From: an uncultured Thermomicrobiales bacterium
Lineage (GTDB): Bacteria; Chloroflexota; Chloroflexia; Thermomicrobiales; UBA6265
Reading direction: 5' to 3'
Assembly (NCBI GenBank): GCA_902806395.1
Contig: CADCWH010000228.1
Location: 1-8,007 of the forward strand
DNA: 8,007 bases
Shown: in pieces, positions 6,266 to 8,007 of the stretch
How positions within the stretch are numbered: position 1 is the stretch's first letter
Layout of the letters: each line of letters starts with the position of its first letter
Program-made: the position numbers and the translations under genes
The notes under the pieces: generated by a model
The model's input: only the letters and a program-made list of their open reading frames with translations
Told to the model about the DNA's origin: nothing
The model's database searches: none

Positions 6266-6296
6266 AGCCCGGTCGTGCCTCGCGACACACCGGGCT
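6266..6296. promoter_or_regulatory. Palindrome or hairpin upstream of the operon promoter
   Basis: A perfect 8-bp stem AGCCCGGT / ACCGGGCT (6266-6273 with 6289-6296) continues, after one bulged C, into GTG/CAC (6275-6277 with 6286-6288). It sits about 60 bases upstream of the leftward -35 and 170 upstream of the rightward -35. No gene ends nearby, so a terminator role is unlikely. A binding site for a regulator or a remnant of a small transcript are the options. Confidence 0.4.
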
Positions 6297-6468
6297 AACC
6301 CTCCCCCAACCTCCGTCGTCTCGACATCCTGGCCAAACCGACACGCGTTCCTCACCCCTCCTCTCACCTGCGCCGGGATGGCGGCATCGTGCCCCGGACC
6401 ACTGGCTCGTCGCGAGGCTTCGGGTTCGCTAGGCCGCGGATCGCGACCGAGATGTGACCGTGGGGCCG

Positions 6469-6498
6469 TTGACATCTCCCCGGCTCGCCGCCTAGACT
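6469..6498 (+). promoter_or_regulatory. Sigma-70-type promoter of the sigma-factor gene
   Basis: A consensus -35 TTGACA (6469-6474) is followed after 18 bases by TAGACT (6493-6498, 4 of 6 matches to TATAAT). Transcription should start about 6504-6507, leaving a leader of some 88 bases before the ATG at 6594. The SOS-box-like site begins at the expected start point, so a bound repressor would block initiation. Confidence 0.7.
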
Positions 6499-6506
6499 CG
6501 CCCATA

Positions 6507-6518
6507 GAACACATGTTC
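6507..6518. promoter_or_regulatory. SOS-box-like site (LexA-type GAAC-N4-GTTC)
   Basis: GAACACATGTTC fits the core of the Gram-positive LexA/DinR box (CGAAC-RNRY-GTTYG) at GAAC, at the RNRY centre (ACAT) and at GTTC; only the outer left C is replaced by A. LexA of at least one Chloroflexota member is known to use the Gram-positive type of box. It covers the predicted +1 region of the sigma-factor promoter, the classic place for a repressor. No lexA gene or other SOS gene is in the window, so the assignment is by motif and position only. Confidence 0.55.
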
Positions 6519-6593
6519 GTATATCGGGGGCCCTGGGGGACACGACGCGGTGGTGACCGGAGCCTTGGGTAGCGGGGGAGAGAAGGCGAGGGC

Positions 6594-7520
6594 ATGGGGA
6601 CTCCACTCGATGAGGCAGGCGGGCGGCGAGCGCCTGACGACGGGACCGGGCCGACCCCCCGACGGCCACGATTCCACGCTGACGCTCAACGGGAACACCT
6701 CGCCCCGGCCGGAGTACCGGTCGATGACCCGACCGACGACCCGATCCACGATCCGACCGACGACCGGTTGAGTGTCTCCGCTGACGTCCCGGTCTCGAGT
6801 GCCTGGGTCGAGGGATCGAGTGCTGGGACGGACACCGTGGCCGGCGGTCCGGCGCTCGATGACGGCCGAAGTGCCACGGATGTGGCGGCCGGGATCGGCA
6901 ATGGTCGCGTGGTCGCCCCGATCGCCTGGCAGACCGTCTCGCCCGAACTCGATGCCAGGATGGTGACTCTGGCCCGGCTGGCGCAGGCGGGTGATCGGGA
7001 GGCGCGTGATCGTCTCTACTCCCTGTTCGCGCCCCGCATCGCCCGCTACGCCCGTCGCTTCGCGGGGGATGGCTGGCGTCTCGACCCGGCTTGGGACGGC
7101 GATGACCTGACTCAAGAGGGCTATCTGATCTTTATCGACCTGGTCGCCAGTTGGCCCGGCGGTCCGTCATTCGCCGCCTATGCCCTCGGCTACCTGCCGT
7201 GGCGGCTTCGCAACGCCGTTCGCCGTCTGAACGGGCCGCGTCCCCGCGCATTTCCCGCCCCGGCTGCCGCCCTGGCCGAGCTGGCCGACCATTCGGCCGG
7301 GACCGCCGAAGCGATCGTGCTGCTGGAGACCGTCGCCGCGGGCCTGCCGGCCCCGGACGGCGAGGTGTTGCTGTGGCGTGTCCGCGACGGCGAGCCCGTC
7401 GGCGTCATCGCCGCCCGCCTCGGTATCAGCCGCCGCACCGTCTCCCGCTCCTGGCAGCGCACGGTGACGACGCTTCGGGAGTCATTTAGACCAGTTGGGC
7501 GGGAGGCGGAGGGAGCGTGA
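6594..7520 (+). CDS. Sigma-70-family RNA polymerase sigma factor (ECF-like) with N-terminal extension
   Basis: Likely directs RNA polymerase to a special set of promoters. The C-terminal 185 residues carry two domains. Region 2 runs about 124-212 (LARLAQAGDREARDRLYSLF, then DDLTQEGYLIFIDLV at 170-184 and the basic FAAYALGYLPWRLRNAVRR helix). Region 4 runs about 240-298, with a helix-turn-helix around GVIAARLGISRRTVSRSWQ. No region 1.2 or 3 is seen, so it is ECF-like in layout. Residues 1-120 match nothing I know: they are proline-, acid- and glycine-rich and contain an 8-residue repeat (DDPTDDPI / HDPTDDRL, 44-59). The ATG at 6594 has a GGGGGAG (6574-6580) rather far upstream. A later start near 6963 (ATG GTG, MVTLARL) would give a normal ECF length but has no ribosome site. 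No anti-sigma gene follows. It has its own promoter with an SOS-box-like operator. Confidence 0.82.
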   Translation: MGTPLDEAGGRRAPDDGTGPTPRRPRFHADAQREHLAPAGVPVDDPTDDPIHDPTDDRLSVSADVPVSSAWVEGSSAGTDTVAGGPALDDGRSATDVAAGIGNGRVVAPIAWQTVSPELDARMVTLARLAQAGDREARDRLYSLFAPRIARYARRFAGDGWRLDPAWDGDDLTQEGYLIFIDLVASWPGGPSFAAYALGYLPWRLRNAVRRLNGPRPRAFPAPAAALAELADHSAGTAEAIVLLETVAAGLPAPDGEVLLWRVRDGEPVGVIAARLGISRRTVSRSWQRTVTTLRESFRPVGREAEGA

Positions 7521-7537
7521 TGGAAGCTCCCCGATGT

Positions 7538-7552
7538 GCCGAACCATTCGGC
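7538..7552 (+). terminator. Short hairpin after the sigma-factor gene
   Basis: A 6-bp stem GCCGAA / TTCGGC (7538-7543 with 7547-7552) with a 3-base loop lies 18 bases after the sigma-factor stop. No T-tract follows. With the stem at 7567-7589 it may give weak or Rho-assisted termination. Confidence 0.3.
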
Positions 7553-7566
7553 TGGATCACTGCGGG

Positions 7567-7589
7567 ACGTGACCGGTATCGTGTCACGT
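7567..7589 (+). terminator. Second hairpin after the sigma-factor gene
   Basis: A 7-bp stem ACGTGAC / GTCACGT (7567-7573 with 7583-7589) with a 9-base loop sits 46 bases after the stop. GC-rich sequence, not T, follows. It is a candidate 3'-end structure for the plus-strand transcript, with modest support. Confidence 0.3.
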
Positions 7590-7677
7590 GGCGCCGGGAC
7601 GACTGAGCGGACCGGCCACGGACTAGTGCTCACGCACATGTGAGGTGCGGCCAACCAACGTCAGACGGACGACACGA

Positions 7678-7706
7678 CGAGGGCCGGGACATCGTCCCGG
7701 CCCTCG
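7678..7706 (-). terminator. Strong hairpin terminator between convergent genes
   Basis: A perfect 13-bp stem CGAGGGCCGGGAC / GTCCCGGCCCTCG (7678-7690 with 7694-7706) with a 3-base loop lies 25 bases past the stop of the minus-strand beta-propeller gene. On the minus strand it is followed by the moderately T-containing TCGTGTCGTCCGTCT, not a clean U-run. It lies between two genes pointing at each other, so it could stop transcription from either side. Confidence 0.75.
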
Positions 7707-7731
7707 CCCCGTCAGATGTGGTCGGACGGAC

Positions 7732-8007
7732 CTACGCCGGCGCGGCGATGCCGTCGCAGCGCAGGACCTGACCGTTCGGTTCGGCCGGCGGCGGGCCGAA
7801 GACCGTGGAGTTCGCGACGACGTACAGGTTGCCGGCGGCGTCGAAGGTGATGCCGTGGGCGAACGGCACGTCCTCGACGACGGTCTCGACCGTGCCGTCC
7901 GCGCCGATGCGCACCACGTTGCCCGGCCCCGGCTGCTCACCGGCAAAGGTGGCGAGCTGGCTCACGTAGAGCGCACCGTCGGGACCCAACGTCACGCCGA
8001 TGCCCAC
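7732..8007 (-). CDS. ScyD/ScyE-like beta-propeller protein, C-terminal part (cut by window edge)
   Basis: The last 91 residues of a protein with NHL/SMP-type propeller blades are visible. Recurrent blade motifs are LGPDGALYVSQLATF (7-21), GNVVRIGADGTVETVVEDV (29-47) and AHGITFDAAGNLYVVANST (50-68). The pattern [L/I]xxxPDGxLYV and the ending NGQVLRCDGIAAPA resemble secreted ScyD/ScyE-family proteins. These are usually 350-400 residues with a signal peptide, so most of the protein lies beyond the window. The GTG at the very edge (8005-8007) is more likely an internal valine than the start, as a complete propeller cannot fit in 91 residues. Function in this family is mostly unknown outside scytonemin clusters. 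It is independent of the transporter operon and followed by a strong terminator. Confidence 0.8.
   Translation of the reverse strand: MGIGVTLGPDGALYVSQLATFAGEQPGPGNVVRIGADGTVETVVEDVPFAHGITFDAAGNLYVVANSTVFGPPPAEPNGQVLRCDGIAAPA

Larger units (their letters stand above)
6063..6593. other. Divergent intergenic region between the transporter operon and the sigma-factor gene
   Basis: This 531-base stretch contains no convincing gene; the open frames across it have no family resemblance. From left to right it holds the aldolase ribosome site (6070-6075), a leader hairpin (6108-6134), the leftward promoter (6176-6204), an isolated palindrome (6266-6296), the rightward promoter (6469-6498), the SOS-box-like site (6507-6518) and the leader of the sigma-factor gene. 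I see nothing recognisable in 6297-6468. Confidence 0.75.

Noticed and set aside
6059..6595. Minus-strand open frame of 178 codons filling the divergent intergenic region
   Set aside because: It would run across both promoters and the SOS-like site, ends inside the aldolase start, and has an arginine/proline-rich composition with no family match.
7190..7654. Minus-strand open frame of 154 codons opposite the end of the sigma-factor gene
   Set aside because: Antisense to region 2 and region 4 coding sequence; rich in S, R, P and T with no recognisable domain.
8005..8007. GTG at the right edge as the start of the beta-propeller gene
   Set aside because: The visible 91 residues begin in the middle of a propeller blade, without a signal peptide, so the gene must begin beyond the window.
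1..8007. CRISPR arrays, insertion sequences, integration sites, tRNA or rRNA genes
   Set aside because: No regularly spaced repeats, transposase-like frames, terminal inverted repeats around a gene, or recognisable RNA gene motifs were found on reading either strand.

Overview
The window is GC-rich bacterial DNA with dense, compact genes. The best guess for the source is a Chloroflexota bacterium of the Thermomicrobia type. That rests on the style of the solute-binding protein (Tat signal followed by an ATPEASPAGG-like linker), frequent GTG starts, and a Gram-positive-type SOS-box-like site. It is an inference; no rRNA or other marker gene is present.

Positions 1-6062 hold one minus-strand cluster that reads as a carbohydrate uptake and catabolism operon. 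In transcription order it contains a class I aldolase of the DhnA/LacD/LsrF kind (5253-6062), a Tat-exported solute-binding protein (3403-5052), an enlarged MalF-type permease (1645-3234), a MalG-type permease (731-1648, overlapping the previous gene by 4 bases), and the N-terminal 221 residues of an FGGY sugar kinase (1-663, cut by the window edge). A good sigma-70-like promoter (TTGACG-17-TATGAT, 6176-6204) lies about 110 bases upstream of the aldolase. The logic is import by a CUT1-type ABC transporter, phosphorylation by the kinase and cleavage by the aldolase. The substrate cannot be read from sequence, and no ABC ATPase gene is present. The solute-binding protein cistron is flanked by RNA hairpins, and two very strong ones separate it from the permeases. 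This fits the usual need for more binding protein than permease.

Positions 6063-6593 are a 531-base divergent intergenic region. It holds the leftward operon promoter, a hairpin or palindrome at 6266-6296, and a rightward promoter (TTGACA-18-TAGACT, 6469-6498). An SOS-box-like site, GAACACATGTTC, sits just downstream of the rightward -10.

Positions 6594-7520 encode a plus-strand sigma-70-family factor with recognisable regions 2 and 4 and an unusual acidic, repeat-containing N-terminal extension. A hairpin-rich convergent gap of 211 bases follows (7521-7731), including a 13-bp-stem terminator. The window ends in the C-terminal 91 residues of a minus-strand beta-propeller/NHL-like protein of ScyD/ScyE type (7732-8007).

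The most unusual points are the possible DNA-damage (LexA) control of a sigma factor, the permease with about 230 extra residues including extra membrane segments, and the structured RNA around the binding-protein gene. I see no CRISPR array, insertion sequence, tRNA or rRNA.
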